Shown here piece after piece: positions 32,827 through 41,833 of a stretch of DNA of 64,000 nucleotides. Every line of letters begins with the position of its first letter. Positions within the stretch are counted from its first letter, which is position 1. A program made the translations under genes and the position numbers. The notes beneath the pieces were generated by a model, which worked only from the letters and a program-made list of their open reading frames with translations, had not been told where the DNA came from and did not search any database. The stretch covers positions 1 to 64,000 of the forward strand of contig CAWDXD010000011.1 of the NCBI GenBank assembly GCA_963806145.1. The letters run 5' to 3'. Source of the stretch: DASXKD01 sp963806145. Lineage in GTDB: Bacteria; Actinomycetota; Actinomycetes; Streptosporangiales; Streptosporangiaceae.

Positions 32827-35800
32827 CTAGCCCCGGCCCAGCGCGCGCTCGATGACCGCCTTGTGGTCGGCGGCGTGCGCGACCGACGAACCCAGCGCCG
32901 GCGCCGAACTGGCCGGCGGTGCGACCAGCCGTATCTTCCGCTCCAGCACCCCGGGCAGCCACAACGCCATGGTCGGCCATGCGCCCATGTTGGTCGGCTC
33001 CTCCTGCACCCAGGCGATCTCGGCCTCGGCGGGGTACCGGTCGATCTCGGTGAGTATGTCTCCGAGGGGCAGTGGATAGAGCCGCTCCACCCGGATCAGC
33101 GCGATGTTGTCGAGACCCGCCTCCGCTCGCTTGTTGGCGAGGTCGTAGTAGATCTTGCCGGCGCACAGGATCACCCGGCGCACCCCCGCCGGATCAGCCG
33201 GTGCGGGGTCACCGATCAACGGCCGGAACGAGCCCTGGGTGAAGTCCGCCACCGCGGACGTGGCCGCCTTGAGCCGCAGCATCGACTTGGGGGTGAAGAC
33301 GATCAGCGGCTTGTGCCGGCTGGCCAGGGCCTGCCAGCGGAGCAGGTGGAAGTAGTTCGCCGGCGTCGTCGGAATGGCCACCGTCATGTTGTCCTGCGCG
33401 CACAGGCTCAAGAAGCGCTCCACCCGGGCCGAGGAGTGGTCCGGGCCCTGGCCTTCGTACCCGTGCGGCAGCAGCAGCACCACACTGGAGCGCTGACCCC
33501 ACTTCTGCTCGCCGGAGCTGATGAACTCGTCCACGATGGTCTGCGCGCCATCGACGAAGTCACCGAACTGCGCTTCCCAGCACACCAGCGCACCGGGCCT
33601 GGCGACCGAATAGCCGTATTCGAAGCCCACCGCTGCGAACTCCGACAGCAGCGAGTCGTAGGCGTGGAACTTGGCGGTGGCCGAGTTGAGTCGGCGAAGC
33701 GGGGTGTACTCCGCCGCGGTGTGCCGGTCGACCAGGACCGCGTGCCGCTGGCCGAACGTGCCGCGGCGGGTGTCCTGGCCGACGAGCCGCACCGTATGGC
33801 CATCCATCAGCACGGTGCCGAACGCCAGCAGTTCACCCGTGGCCCAGTCGATCGCGTCGTCGGCGACCATCGCGGCGCGGCGCTGCAGCAGTGGCAGCAG
33901 CCGCGGGTGCGCGGTGAACCCCTCCGGCAGGCTGAGCTGGGTATCGATGATCTGCTTGATGGCCTCGTCGGAGATGGCGGTGGGCACGGCAGCGTGGTCC
34001 ATCAGCTCGGGCTCGGCGGGCGCAGGCCGGATGACCGCGCCCTGGCTGGCGGGCTGGCCCGCGGCCTCCCTGGTCTCGGTGAAGGCCCGCTCGAGCTGCT
34101 GCTGGTAGTGCCGCAGCGCCTGCTCGGCCTCGTCCACGGTGATGTCACCGCGGCCGATCAGGGCCTCGGTGTACAGCTTGCGGGTGGACCGCTTGGCGTC
34201 GATCAGGTCGTACATCAGCGGCTGGGTGAAGGATGGGTTGTCTGCCTCGTTGTGCCCGCGGCGCCGGTAACAGATCATGTCGATGACCACGTCCTTGCCG
34301 AACGCCTGCCGGTAGGCGAAGGCGAGCCTGCCCACCCGGACGACCGCCTCGGGGTCATCGCCGTTGACGTGGAAGATCGGTGCCTGGATCATCCGCGCCA
34401 CGTCGGTGCTGTACACGCTGGACCTGGAGTACTGCGGCGGGGTGGTGAACCCGACCTGGTTGTTGACCACGATGTGGACGGTGCCGCCGGTGCGGTACCC
34501 GCGCAACTGGGACAGGTTCAGGGTCTCGGCCACGACGCCCTGGCCCGCGAACGCCGCGTCGCCGTGGACGAGCACGGCTAGCACGGTGAACCCGGGCTCG
34601 CCCATGTCGAGCACGTCCTGCTTGGCCCGGACGACGCCTTCCAGGACCGGGTCGACCGCTTCCAGGTGGCTGGGGTTGGCGACCAGCGAGGTCGCGATCG
34701 ACGAGCCGTCGCTGGCGTTGAAGACGCCGTCGGCACCGAGGTGGTACTTGACGTCGCCGGACCCGTGGGTGGTCCGCGGGTCCAGGTTGCCCTCGAACTC
34801 GCCGAAGATCTGCGCGTACGACTTGCCCACGATGTTGGCCAGCACGTTCAGCCTGCCGCGGTGCGCCATTCCGACCACGGCTTCGTCCAGTGAGGCGCGC
34901 GCGGCCTCGGTGAGCACCGCGTCGAGCAGTGGGATCAGCGACTCGGCGCCCTCCAAAGAGAACCGCCGCTGGCCGACGAACTTGGTCTGCAGGAACATCT
35001 CGAAGGCCTCGGCCACGTTCAGCCGGGACAGGATCTGCATCTGCTCGTCGTGGCTGGGCCTGCCGTGCGGGCGCTCGATCCGGTCCTGCAGCCAGGCGCG
35101 CTCCTCCGGGTTCTGGATGTGCATGTACTCCACGCCAACCGTCCGGCAGTAGGAGTCACGCAGCACGCCGAGGATCTCCCGCAGCTTCATCAGTGGCTTG
35201 CCGCCGAAGCCGCCGGTGGGAAACTCGCGCTCCAGGTCCCACAGGGTCAGGCCGTGCTCGTTGATGTCCAGGTCGGGGTGCTTGCGCTGGTGGTACTCCA
35301 GCGGGTCGGTGTCCGCCATGAGGTGACCGCGGACCCGGTAGGCGTGGATGAGTTCGAGCACCCGGGCCGGCTTGGTCACGTCCTGCTCGTGCAGGGCAGC
35401 GATGTCGCGCACCCAGCGCACGGGCTCGTAGGGGATGTGCAGTGCCTTGAAGGCGGAGTCGTAGAAGCCGTCTTCGCCGAGCAGAAGTTGCTGCATGCGG
35501 CGCAGGAACTCACCGGACTGGGCGCCCTGGATGATCCGATGATCGTAGGTGGAGGTCAGCGTCACGGTCTTGCTGACCGCCAAGCGGGCCAGGGTCTCCT
35601 GTGACGCGCCCAGGTATTCGGCCGGATACTCCATCGCCCCCACGCCGACGATGCAGCCCTGGCCGGCCATCAACCTGGGCACGGAGTGCTCGGTGCCGAT
35701 GGTCCCAGGGTTGGTCAGCGTGATCGTGGTGCCCGCGTAGTCGTCAATGGTCAGCTTGCCGGTCCTGGCCCGGCGGACGATGTCCTCGTAAGCCATCCAG

Positions 35801-36699
35801 AACTGGCGGAAGTCCATGTCCTCCGCCGCCTTGATGCTGGGCACGAGCAACTGCCGGGACCCGTCGCGCGCGGTCACGTCGATGGCCAGGCCGAGGTTGA
35901 CGTGGTCCGGCGTGACCACACCCGGTTTTCCCTCGACTGTGGTGAACGAATGGTTCATCTCCGGCATCGTGCGCAGCGCCTGTACCACGGCGAAGCCGAT
36001 GAGGTGGGTGAAGGAGACCTTCCCGCCCCGGCCGCGGGCCAGGTGATTGTTGATCACGATCCGGTTGTCGGCCAGCAGCTTGGCCGGAATGGCTCGCACG
36101 CTGGTCGCCGTGGGGACGCTGAGGCTGGCCACCATGTTCTCGGCCGTGCGCGATGCGGCGCCGCGCAGCCGCACCACGGTGCTGTCGTGCGCGGGGGCCG
36201 CGCTGGCAGGCTCCCCGGCCGGCTTGCCGTCCGCCGCCGGCTGGGCCGGGCGCGCAGGCGTGGCGGCCGTACTCGCCGGGCCGGCTGGCGGCGCTGCGGC
36301 GGGACTCCCCGCGGCCGGCCCGGGCGCGGCGGTCCCCGGTGCGGCTGGCATCGCCGCGGTCGGCGCCGGCGCGGCCGGTGCCGGTGCGACGGTCCCCGCC
36401 GGTGCGGCCGGTCCAGGCGCGGATCCAGCGGCCTGGACCGCGGCGGCGGCCTGCCCCGCGGCGGCCGGCGGTGCCGGGCTCCCCGGGGGAGGCTGGTAGT
36501 CAGCGAAGAAGTTCCACCACTCCATGGCCACCGACGAGGGATCGGCCAGGTAGCGCTGGTACAGCTCATCGACGAGCCATTCGTTCGGCCCGAAATCCGT
36601 GCCGGTGTTGCCGGCCTGAGATTCCTGACCGGAATGCTCGGTCATGTGCTCGGTAGGATCCGCGGACGCCCGCGGCGACTCCGGAGGCACGGCGGACAT
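32827..36699 (-). CDS. kgd: Multifunctional 2-oxoglutarate metabolism enzyme (2-oxoglutarate dehydrogenase E1 / decarboxylase with acyltransferase domain)
   Basis: A 1290-residue actinobacterial fusion protein. Order: a short E1 head (FGPNEWLVDELYQRYLADP, near 38-56), a 90-residue Pro/Ala linker, an E2-type acyltransferase domain (about 170-420, with DHRIIQGAQSGEFL, the catalytic His), and the ThDP-dependent E1 domain. The E1 part has MAHRGRLNVLANIVGKSYAQ, GDAAFAGQGVVAETLNLSQL, and VVNNQVGFTT, the ThDP/Mg motifs. It decarboxylates 2-oxoglutarate and, with lipoyl partners, makes succinyl-CoA in the TCA cycle; activity is controlled in relatives by the FHA protein GarA. The linker lacks the lipoyl domain, as usual. 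The DUF6104-like gene follows after 3 bases. Confidence 0.97.
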   Translation of the reverse strand: MSAVPPESPRASADPTEHMTEHSGQESQAGNTGTDFGPNEWLVDELYQRYLADPSSVAMEWWNFFADYQPPPGSPAPPAAAGQAAAAVQAAGSAPGPAAPAGTVAPAPAAPAPTAAMPAAPGTAAPGPAAGSPAAAPPAGPASTAATPARPAQPAADGKPAGEPASAAPAHDSTVVRLRGAASRTAENMVASLSVPTATSVRAIPAKLLADNRIVINNHLARGRGGKVSFTHLIGFAVVQALRTMPEMNHSFTTVEGKPGVVTPDHVNLGLAIDVTARDGSRQLLVPSIKAAEDMDFRQFWMAYEDIVRRARTGKLTIDDYAGTTITLTNPGTIGTEHSVPRLMAGQGCIVGVGAMEYPAEYLGASQETLARLAVSKTVTLTSTYDHRIIQGAQSGEFLRRMQQLLLGEDGFYDSAFKALHIPYEPVRWVRDIAALHEQDVTKPARVLELIHAYRVRGHLMADTDPLEYHQRKHPDLDINEHGLTLWDLEREFPTGGFGGKPLMKLREILGVLRDSYCRTVGVEYMHIQNPEERAWLQDRIERPHGRPSHDEQMQILSRLNVAEAFEMFLQTKFVGQRRFSLEGAESLIPLLDAVLTEAARASLDEAVVGMAHRGRLNVLANIVGKSYAQIFGEFEGNLDPRTTHGSGDVKYHLGADGVFNASDGSSIATSLVANPSHLEAVDPVLEGVVRAKQDVLDMGEPGFTVLAVLVHGDAAFAGQGVVAETLNLSQLRGYRTGGTVHIVVNNQVGFTTPPQYSRSSVYSTDVARMIQAPIFHVNGDDPEAVVRVGRLAFAYRQAFGKDVVIDMICYRRRGHNEADNPSFTQPLMYDLIDAKRSTRKLYTEALIGRGDITVDEAEQALRHYQQQLERAFTETREAAGQPASQGAVIRPAPAEPELMDHAAVPTAISDEAIKQIIDTQLSLPEGFTAHPRLLPLLQRRAAMVADDAIDWATGELLAFGTVLMDGHTVRLVGQDTRRGTFGQRHAVLVDRHTAAEYTPLRRLNSATAKFHAYDSLLSEFAAVGFEYGYSVARPGALVCWEAQFGDFVDGAQTIVDEFISSGEQKWGQRSSVVLLLPHGYEGQGPDHSSARVERFLSLCAQDNMTVAIPTTPANYFHLLRWQALASRHKPLIVFTPKSMLRLKAATSAVADFTQGSFRPLIGDPAPADPAGVRRVILCAGKIYYDLANKRAEAGLDNIALIRVERLYPLPLGDILTEIDRYPAEAEIAWVQEEPTNMGAWPTMALWLPGVLERKIRLVAPPASSAPALGSSVAHAADHKAVIERALGRG

Positions 36700-37009
36700 C
36701 GCCTCTTCCGACGTGTGACTGGTGGTATTACCGCCCCCATCAGGGCCTGTCCTAGGCTACCGGCCGCAGCGGCGTCCCCGACCAGGCGAGATCCGCTTCA
36801 CGCCGGCCTCGCCTGCGCCGCTGGCCCACGGTTCCCGCGCGGCCCAGGGCCCAGGCTCTGTGGCCGGGGCGGGGCCGCGGCGGGGGAAGTTCTGCGGCCT
36901 GGGCGAACAAACCCATACCAGGGGGCCCCTTTCCTCCCCCTGCCCCAGTTGGGGCAACTCCTGACAAGGCACGTTCCGTGCTTACATGGATGCACGGAGG
37001 TGCCGCCAA
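36700..37009. other. Divergent intergenic region between kgd and the BlaI-like gene
   Basis: About 310 bases with no supported gene. It must hold the promoters of both flanking genes. On the minus strand TAATAC (near 36730) and TAGCCT are weak -10 candidates for kgd. At 36966-36983 is an imperfect palindrome, AAGGCACG-TT-CCGTGCTT, 27 bases before the GTG of the BlaI-like gene, a position that would suit an autoregulatory operator. Confidence 0.4.
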
Positions 37010-37522
37010 GTGCGCGAGTTCGGTGAACTTGAGATGGCCATCATGGACGTGATGTGGGCCGCCGAGAGCCCGTGCATGGTGCGCGAGGTCCGGGAGCGGC
37101 TGCGGTATGACCGCCCGGTCGCCTACACGACCGTCATGACGGTGATGGACATCCTGTACCGCAAGGGCGTGCTGCAGCGTGTCAAGCACGGCCGCGCCTG
37201 GCGGTACTGGCCCGTCGAGCAGCGTGAAGAGCATGACGCCCGGGTGATGACGGAGATCCTCCGCTCAGGTGGCGACGAGGAATTAACAATGCGCCGGTTC
37301 CTCGAGCGCGTCAGCGACGACGAGATGGAACGGCTTCGCATCGCCGTGCTCGACGCCAGGCCGCACATCGCCCTGAGCCGGGACAGCACGACACCTGCGG
37401 GACCCTGCCGGATCGCCTCAGCTATAGCCTGCTCCACCGCTAGCATCACGGGCGTGACCGACTCCCCCTTGGCCGCCCGTTCACGGAATTCGCGCGCAAA
37501 CCACCCAGCGGGGCGGCCGTGA
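37010..37522 (+). CDS. BlaI/MecI/CopY-family transcriptional repressor
   Basis: A 170-residue regulator. The winged helix spans residues 1-75: EFGELEMAIMDVMWAAESPC, VREVRERLRYDRPVAYTTVM and GVLQRVKHGRAWRYWPVE. The middle (SDDEMERLRIAVLDAR) is the dimerisation part. Family members usually stop near 125-140 residues; here about 40 poorly conserved residues follow, rich in Ser and Ala. The GTG at 37010, nine bases after GGAGGTG, is preferred to the ATG at 36986. No BlaR1-type protease or beta-lactamase gene is next to it. The stop overlaps the GTG of the large downstream gene (GTGA), so it is co-translated with the BNR-repeat protein. Confidence 0.85.
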   Translation: MREFGELEMAIMDVMWAAESPCMVREVRERLRYDRPVAYTTVMTVMDILYRKGVLQRVKHGRAWRYWPVEQREEHDARVMTEILRSGGDEELTMRRFLERVSDDEMERLRIAVLDARPHIALSRDSTTPAGPCRIASAIACSTASITGVTDSPLAARSRNSRANHPAGRP

Positions 37523-40500
37523 GCCCGGACAGCCGGCCGGGCCAGGGAGGCACCGCCCTGTTCGTTTCGCCGGGGCGTGTACCGCGCGGCGCGGCCTTCG
37601 CGCCCGCCGTGCGCGGTTATCCAGGCGGGATCGCCGATATGACGGGCGACCCAGACGAATACGTAGCGGACCTGTCGTCCGGCAACGATGAACTCTGGGA
37701 GCCCGCCGTGGCGGCCGAACCGGGGGACATCGCCCCGGCTGAGCCCGGGGACACGCTCTCGCAGGCCACGGCCGGGGCAGGCTCGCCGGCTCCTGGCCGG
37801 CCCACGCCGGGCCAGCAGGTGCCGGGTGAAATGGGATCACGCCCGCCAGCGCGGCCGGCGCTCGCTCCGCCGGTTTCGGTATGGCAGCAGTCGGCCACCG
37901 CGTGGCAGGAGGCGGGCATCGACTGGATGCGGCCCCCGGCAGCCGGAGCGCGCCCCGCTGGCATCCCTGTGGCCGACGACGACCCGCACACCGAGCCGAT
38001 CCCGGTTCTCACCGCGGACGGGTCTCCCCGCGCCGCCCGATCCCGGGATCCGGCCGGGCCTTCGCAGCCGGATCGCCCATCGGCCGAGCGCCCATCGGCC
38101 CAGCGCCCATCGGCCGGAACCGAGGCTGGTGTGGCGGTTGCGGCCGAGGTGAATGGGGCGACGGCCGAAGCAGGTGCGCCTGCCACGGCCGGGACAGCCA
38201 CGGTGGCGGCGAGCGCGCCTGGTGTGGCCACGGGATCTGACCAGGATGGCCGCACCGCGGGCCACGCAGACGCCGGTAGCGGCAGCGCCAGCGCGGGGCT
38301 CGGGGAGGGCCCCAGCGCTGGAGGGGCGAGCACCGGGACGGCGGCGGGCAGCACTGCGAGCGGGATCACGCAAGCCGAACCAGGCGGGAAGGCCGGCCCT
38401 GGGCAGGGTGAGAAGGCTGCCTCCGGGCGGGGCACGACCGTCAGGGTGCGGCCGGGCAGGCGGGTCGCGATCGTGGCCGTCATCGCACTCGTGCTCGTCG
38501 CCGGGACGCTGGCAGGCATCGGCATCGCCCGTTCCGGCAGCGGGTCGGCCAAGCCAGAGTTCGCCCTGGTCACCCCGTATCCGCCCGCCGTGGCGGCGGA
38601 CGCGGAACTGGCCGGCCGGACGGCCGGGGCCACCCCCTTGCTTGCGTCGCTGACCGGGATAGCAGCAGTGGGCAATACCGTCGTCGCCATCGGCGCGCAG
38701 CCCAGCCAGCCGGCCCCGGTGCCGCTGTTCTTGTTCTCCGCCGACGGTGGCCGCACCTGGTCCCGGGCGGCACTGGCGGGCCCCGGCGCTGGCTCCGGGG
38801 CCGGCCAGGGGAGCGGGACCGGCCCCGGCGCACCGCCTGGTACGGGCCTCGCGGTGGGCCCGGGAGCGGCCGGGCCGGGCACCACGGCGGCCCCCGGCGC
38901 GGTCGGCGGCCCGGGCACCACCCCGGTGCTGATCACGCACAGTGGGGGCACCTGGCTCGCGCTCGGCCAGCACTCCGCCTGGACCTCCCCCGATGGCAGG
39001 ACCTGGCACCCGGCACCGGGCCTGCCCCCGGTAGCGGGGGACACGGTCCTCGGCCTGGCCGGTACCGGCACCGGGTTCGTGGCCGTCGGCGAGCACGCCG
39101 GCGCCGAGCCGGGCCCCGTGGTGTGGACCACCTCGGCCGGGCGGCCCTGGCAGCGCTGGACAGGGACGGCCCGCGGGCTCACCGCCCACAGGGGGCACGT
39201 GACGGCCCTGCGCTGGGCCGCCGCCGAAGGCGGCGTGGTCGTCGCAGGCGGTCCGGTCACCGGAGCCGCGGGACATAGCCGGCGGCGGGACGCGGGCCTG
39301 TGGCGGAGCACGGACGGCGGCCTCACCTGGAAGCCGGTGACGCTTCCGGCCAGCCACGGCGCGACCTCCGGGCTGGCCGGGCTGGCGGCCAGCGGGACGG
39401 CGTTCGTCGCCGTCCGTCCCGGCCACGCCGCCGGGCGCCGGGACGCGGTGACCTATCGGTCCGCCCAGGGTGCGAAGTGGCGGTACGCGGGCAAGCTGAC
39501 CCCGGTCAGGCGTACTTCGCTCCAGGTCACCAGGGTGTCCGGAAGCAGGTACGGCTTCGTCGTCGCCGCGTCCGTGGACGGAACCCAGGTGGCGTTCTCC
39601 AGCGTGCGCGGCCGCGACTGGCACCGGACCGCCGCCGGCGCGGGCGCCGGTATGACCGGCCTGGCCGCCGGGCCCGGTGGCACCGTGGTGGTGGCCGGCA
39701 ACGGCCAGCCGGCATCCGGGGCGGCAGGCACCCGCCCCTACCTGATCCTCATCAGTCACGCCGCCGGGCGCCAGCAGGTCGGCCAGCCGGTGCTGGCCGC
39801 GAGCGCCACTCCCGACGTGACGGTCAACGGCCTGGCCGCGGGCGGCCGCACGCTGGTCGCGGCGGGCTCCGCGGGCGGGTCGCCGGCGCTGTGGCTGGCC
39901 TCGGCCGGTCAGTGGGCGCCCGCGGCCGTGCTGCTGCCGCAGCCGTGGCGTAACGGCGCGCTGGTGAGCGTGGCGCACGGCGGCCAGGGCTGGCTGGCGA
40001 TTGGCCAGGCCAGCGCGGCGCCGTCCGCACGGGTACCTGTTCCCTCCGTGCCACCTGCGTACCAGCCGGTGATCCTGACCTCGGCCACTGGAACCTCCTG
40101 GGCCCCGGCATCCGGGCCCAGCCGGCTCACGGCACCGGGGAACGGACTTGTCCAGGCGGCGGCAGGCCCGGCCGGCTACGTGGTGGTCGGCAGCGCCCGG
40201 ACGGGCGGCACCACGGCCCCGGCCGCCTGGTACTCGAAGAACCTCAGCACCTGGGCCCGTGCCCCGCTGCCGGTCCCGGGCGGCTCCGGGCCGGCCGGGG
40301 CCCCGCGGAGCCGCCAGGTTCTCGCGGTGACCGTCGCGGGGCCCGGCTTCCTGGCGGTGGGCTCGGCAGGAAACACACCCGCGGCGTGGACCTCGCGGAA
40401 CGGTTCGGCCTGGGACTTCACCGCGCTGCCACTCCCGGCCGGGGCGGTCGGCGCCGTGCTGACCAAGGTCACCGCGGGGGGCGCGCGGGCAGTCGCCGCG

Positions 40501-40872
40501 GGCTACGAGTGGCGGGCCGGCTCAGCGCCCGTGCCGTTCGCCGCTGTCTCGGCCGACGGCGGCCGCACCTGGCGGGACTCGGTGCTGCCCGCGCCACCGG
40601 CCCCGGCCGTGGTGACCGCGCTGGCCGCCGCGGGACACGGGTTCATCGCCGTCGGCCACGCCGGGCTGCCGGGGCGGCAGGTCATGCTCACCTGGTGGTC
40701 CTCCGACGGGCTGACCTGGCAGGACCGCGTGCCTGCGGGAGGCGGGCCCGGCGGGGCGTTCGCCGCGCAGATCAATGCCGTGACGGCGGGGAACGGGACG
40801 CTCACCGGTGCCGGGTTCGCCACGAGCACCGCAGCAGAACACCCGATCCTCTGGCACGCGCGCTACCGCTGA
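37519..40872 (+). CDS. Large membrane-anchored protein with extracellular BNR/Asp-box repeats
   Basis: A 1117-residue protein of unknown function. About 300 N-terminal residues are low-complexity (Pro, Ala, Gly, Ser), including a repeat of PSAERPSAQRPSAG type. A single hydrophobic segment, VAIVAVIALVLVAGTLAGIG (near 315-334), makes it a bitopic protein with a cytoplasmic disordered head. The outside part (about 345-1117) has repeated Asp-box turns: SADGGRTWSR, SPDGRTWHP, STDGGLTWKP, SADGGRTWRD and SSDGLTWQD, so it is predicted to be one or two beta-propellers like those of sialidases and photosystem assembly factors. No enzyme residues are evident. The GTG at 37519 overlaps the upstream stop; ATG 37639 (MTGDPDEYVADL) is an equally possible start. 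Confidence 0.75.
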   Translation: MSPDSRPGQGGTALFVSPGRVPRGAAFAPAVRGYPGGIADMTGDPDEYVADLSSGNDELWEPAVAAEPGDIAPAEPGDTLSQATAGAGSPAPGRPTPGQQVPGEMGSRPPARPALAPPVSVWQQSATAWQEAGIDWMRPPAAGARPAGIPVADDDPHTEPIPVLTADGSPRAARSRDPAGPSQPDRPSAERPSAQRPSAGTEAGVAVAAEVNGATAEAGAPATAGTATVAASAPGVATGSDQDGRTAGHADAGSGSASAGLGEGPSAGGASTGTAAGSTASGITQAEPGGKAGPGQGEKAASGRGTTVRVRPGRRVAIVAVIALVLVAGTLAGIGIARSGSGSAKPEFALVTPYPPAVAADAELAGRTAGATPLLASLTGIAAVGNTVVAIGAQPSQPAPVPLFLFSADGGRTWSRAALAGPGAGSGAGQGSGTGPGAPPGTGLAVGPGAAGPGTTAAPGAVGGPGTTPVLITHSGGTWLALGQHSAWTSPDGRTWHPAPGLPPVAGDTVLGLAGTGTGFVAVGEHAGAEPGPVVWTTSAGRPWQRWTGTARGLTAHRGHVTALRWAAAEGGVVVAGGPVTGAAGHSRRRDAGLWRSTDGGLTWKPVTLPASHGATSGLAGLAASGTAFVAVRPGHAAGRRDAVTYRSAQGAKWRYAGKLTPVRRTSLQVTRVSGSRYGFVVAASVDGTQVAFSSVRGRDWHRTAAGAGAGMTGLAAGPGGTVVVAGNGQPASGAAGTRPYLILISHAAGRQQVGQPVLAASATPDVTVNGLAAGGRTLVAAGSAGGSPALWLASAGQWAPAAVLLPQPWRNGALVSVAHGGQGWLAIGQASAAPSARVPVPSVPPAYQPVILTSATGTSWAPASGPSRLTAPGNGLVQAAAGPAGYVVVGSARTGGTTAPAAWYSKNLSTWARAPLPVPGGSGPAGAPRSRQVLAVTVAGPGFLAVGSAGNTPAAWTSRNGSAWDFTALPLPAGAVGAVLTKVTAGGARAVAAGYEWRAGSAPVPFAAVSADGGRTWRDSVLPAPPAPAVVTALAAAGHGFIAVGHAGLPGRQVMLTWWSSDGLTWQDRVPAGGGPGGAFAAQINAVTAGNGTLTGAGFATSTAAEHPILWHARYR

Positions 40873-40956
40873 CCCGGGGCCGTAGCGCCGGCCGCCGCAG
40901 CCACGTGACGGCGTCACCACGGCCGCCGGGCGGTTTGCCGCCCGGGCGGGCACCGC

Positions 40957-41769
40957 TCAGCGAGTTGCCGGGCCGAACACGTCCTCGCGGCGGTGCTCCA
41001 GGCACGGCAGCACGGCCCGGACCTGCTTGGTCAGCGCGCTGTCCAGGTCGGCCACCGCAAGCCCGGGGAACGGCCCGAGGTCGGCGCGGACCGTGCCCAT
41101 GGGGTCTGCCATCATGCTGCGGCCGATCCCGGTGGGAGCGCGGGTGGGCGGCGCGGAATGGTCGGGTACCTGGTCGGCCGCCGCCACCCAGACTGTGTTC
41201 TCGATCGCCCGGGCGCGCACCAGGGTGACCCAGTGCTCCTCCTTGAACAGGCCAGCGGCCCACGCGGCGGGTATCACGATCAGTTCGGCCCCGCGCACCG
41301 CCAGGGCCCGGGCAAGTTCGGGGAATCTGAGGTCGTAGCAGGTCATGATGCCGACCCGGACCCCGCACAGATCCACGATCACGGGCTGCGCGCCCGGGGC
41401 GACCACGGCGGACTCCCGCTCGCCCAGCGCGTCGAACAGGTGGATCTTGCGGTACGCGGCGACCTGGGTGCCCGCCGCGTCGTAGGCCACCGCGGTGTTG
41501 TACACGCGGCCGTCGGGGGCGGGTTCGAACACCCCCGCCACCAGCGCCACTCCCGTGGCCCGGGCGGCCTCGGCCAGCCCGCTGCCGAACGGGCCGTCCA
41601 GCGGCTCGGCGACGGCGGGCAGGTCACTGCCGAACCGGGCCTGGGTGGCCTCGGGGAACACCGCCAGGTCGGCGCCCCGGCCCGCCGCATCGGACAGGGC
41701 CTCCCGCACCCTGCCGAGGTTGACCCCGGGATCCGGGCTGACCGGCAACTGGCACAGAGCGACGCGCAT
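40957..41769 (-). CDS. Carbon-nitrogen hydrolase (nitrilase superfamily, Nit2/omega-amidase-like)
   Basis: A 270-residue C-N hydrolase. The triad is visible: Glu in AVFPEATQAR (near 45), Lys in YRKIHLFD (near 108) and Cys in GIMTCYDLRFPELARAL (near 142). It starts MRVALCQLPVSPDPGVNLGR at ATG 41769; the open frame extends 11 codons upstream without conservation. The MTCYDLRFPEL box fits the Nit1/Nit2/YafV branch, amidases acting on alpha-ketoglutaramate and related deaminated products. The divergent neighbour is an aminotransferase of the type that makes such compounds from glutamine, which supports the amidase reading. Confidence 0.85.
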   Translation of the reverse strand: MRVALCQLPVSPDPGVNLGRVREALSDAAGRGADLAVFPEATQARFGSDLPAVAEPLDGPFGSGLAEAARATGVALVAGVFEPAPDGRVYNTAVAYDAAGTQVAAYRKIHLFDALGERESAVVAPGAQPVIVDLCGVRVGIMTCYDLRFPELARALAVRGAELIVIPAAWAAGLFKEEHWVTLVRARAIENTVWVAAADQVPDHSAPPTRAPTGIGRSMMADPMGTVRADLGPFPGLAVADLDSALTKQVRAVLPCLEHRREDVFGPATR

Positions 41770-41833
41770 GCCCGCAGGGTACGTCACGGTGCCCAGGGTC
41801 ACGGCAGGCGCCGCGGCATGATGTCATGGCCGG

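Noticed and set aside
37837..39978. A 713-codon minus-strand frame opposite the BNR-repeat gene
   Set aside because: Composition-driven. The plus strand shows repeated Asp-box motifs and a clear membrane segment.
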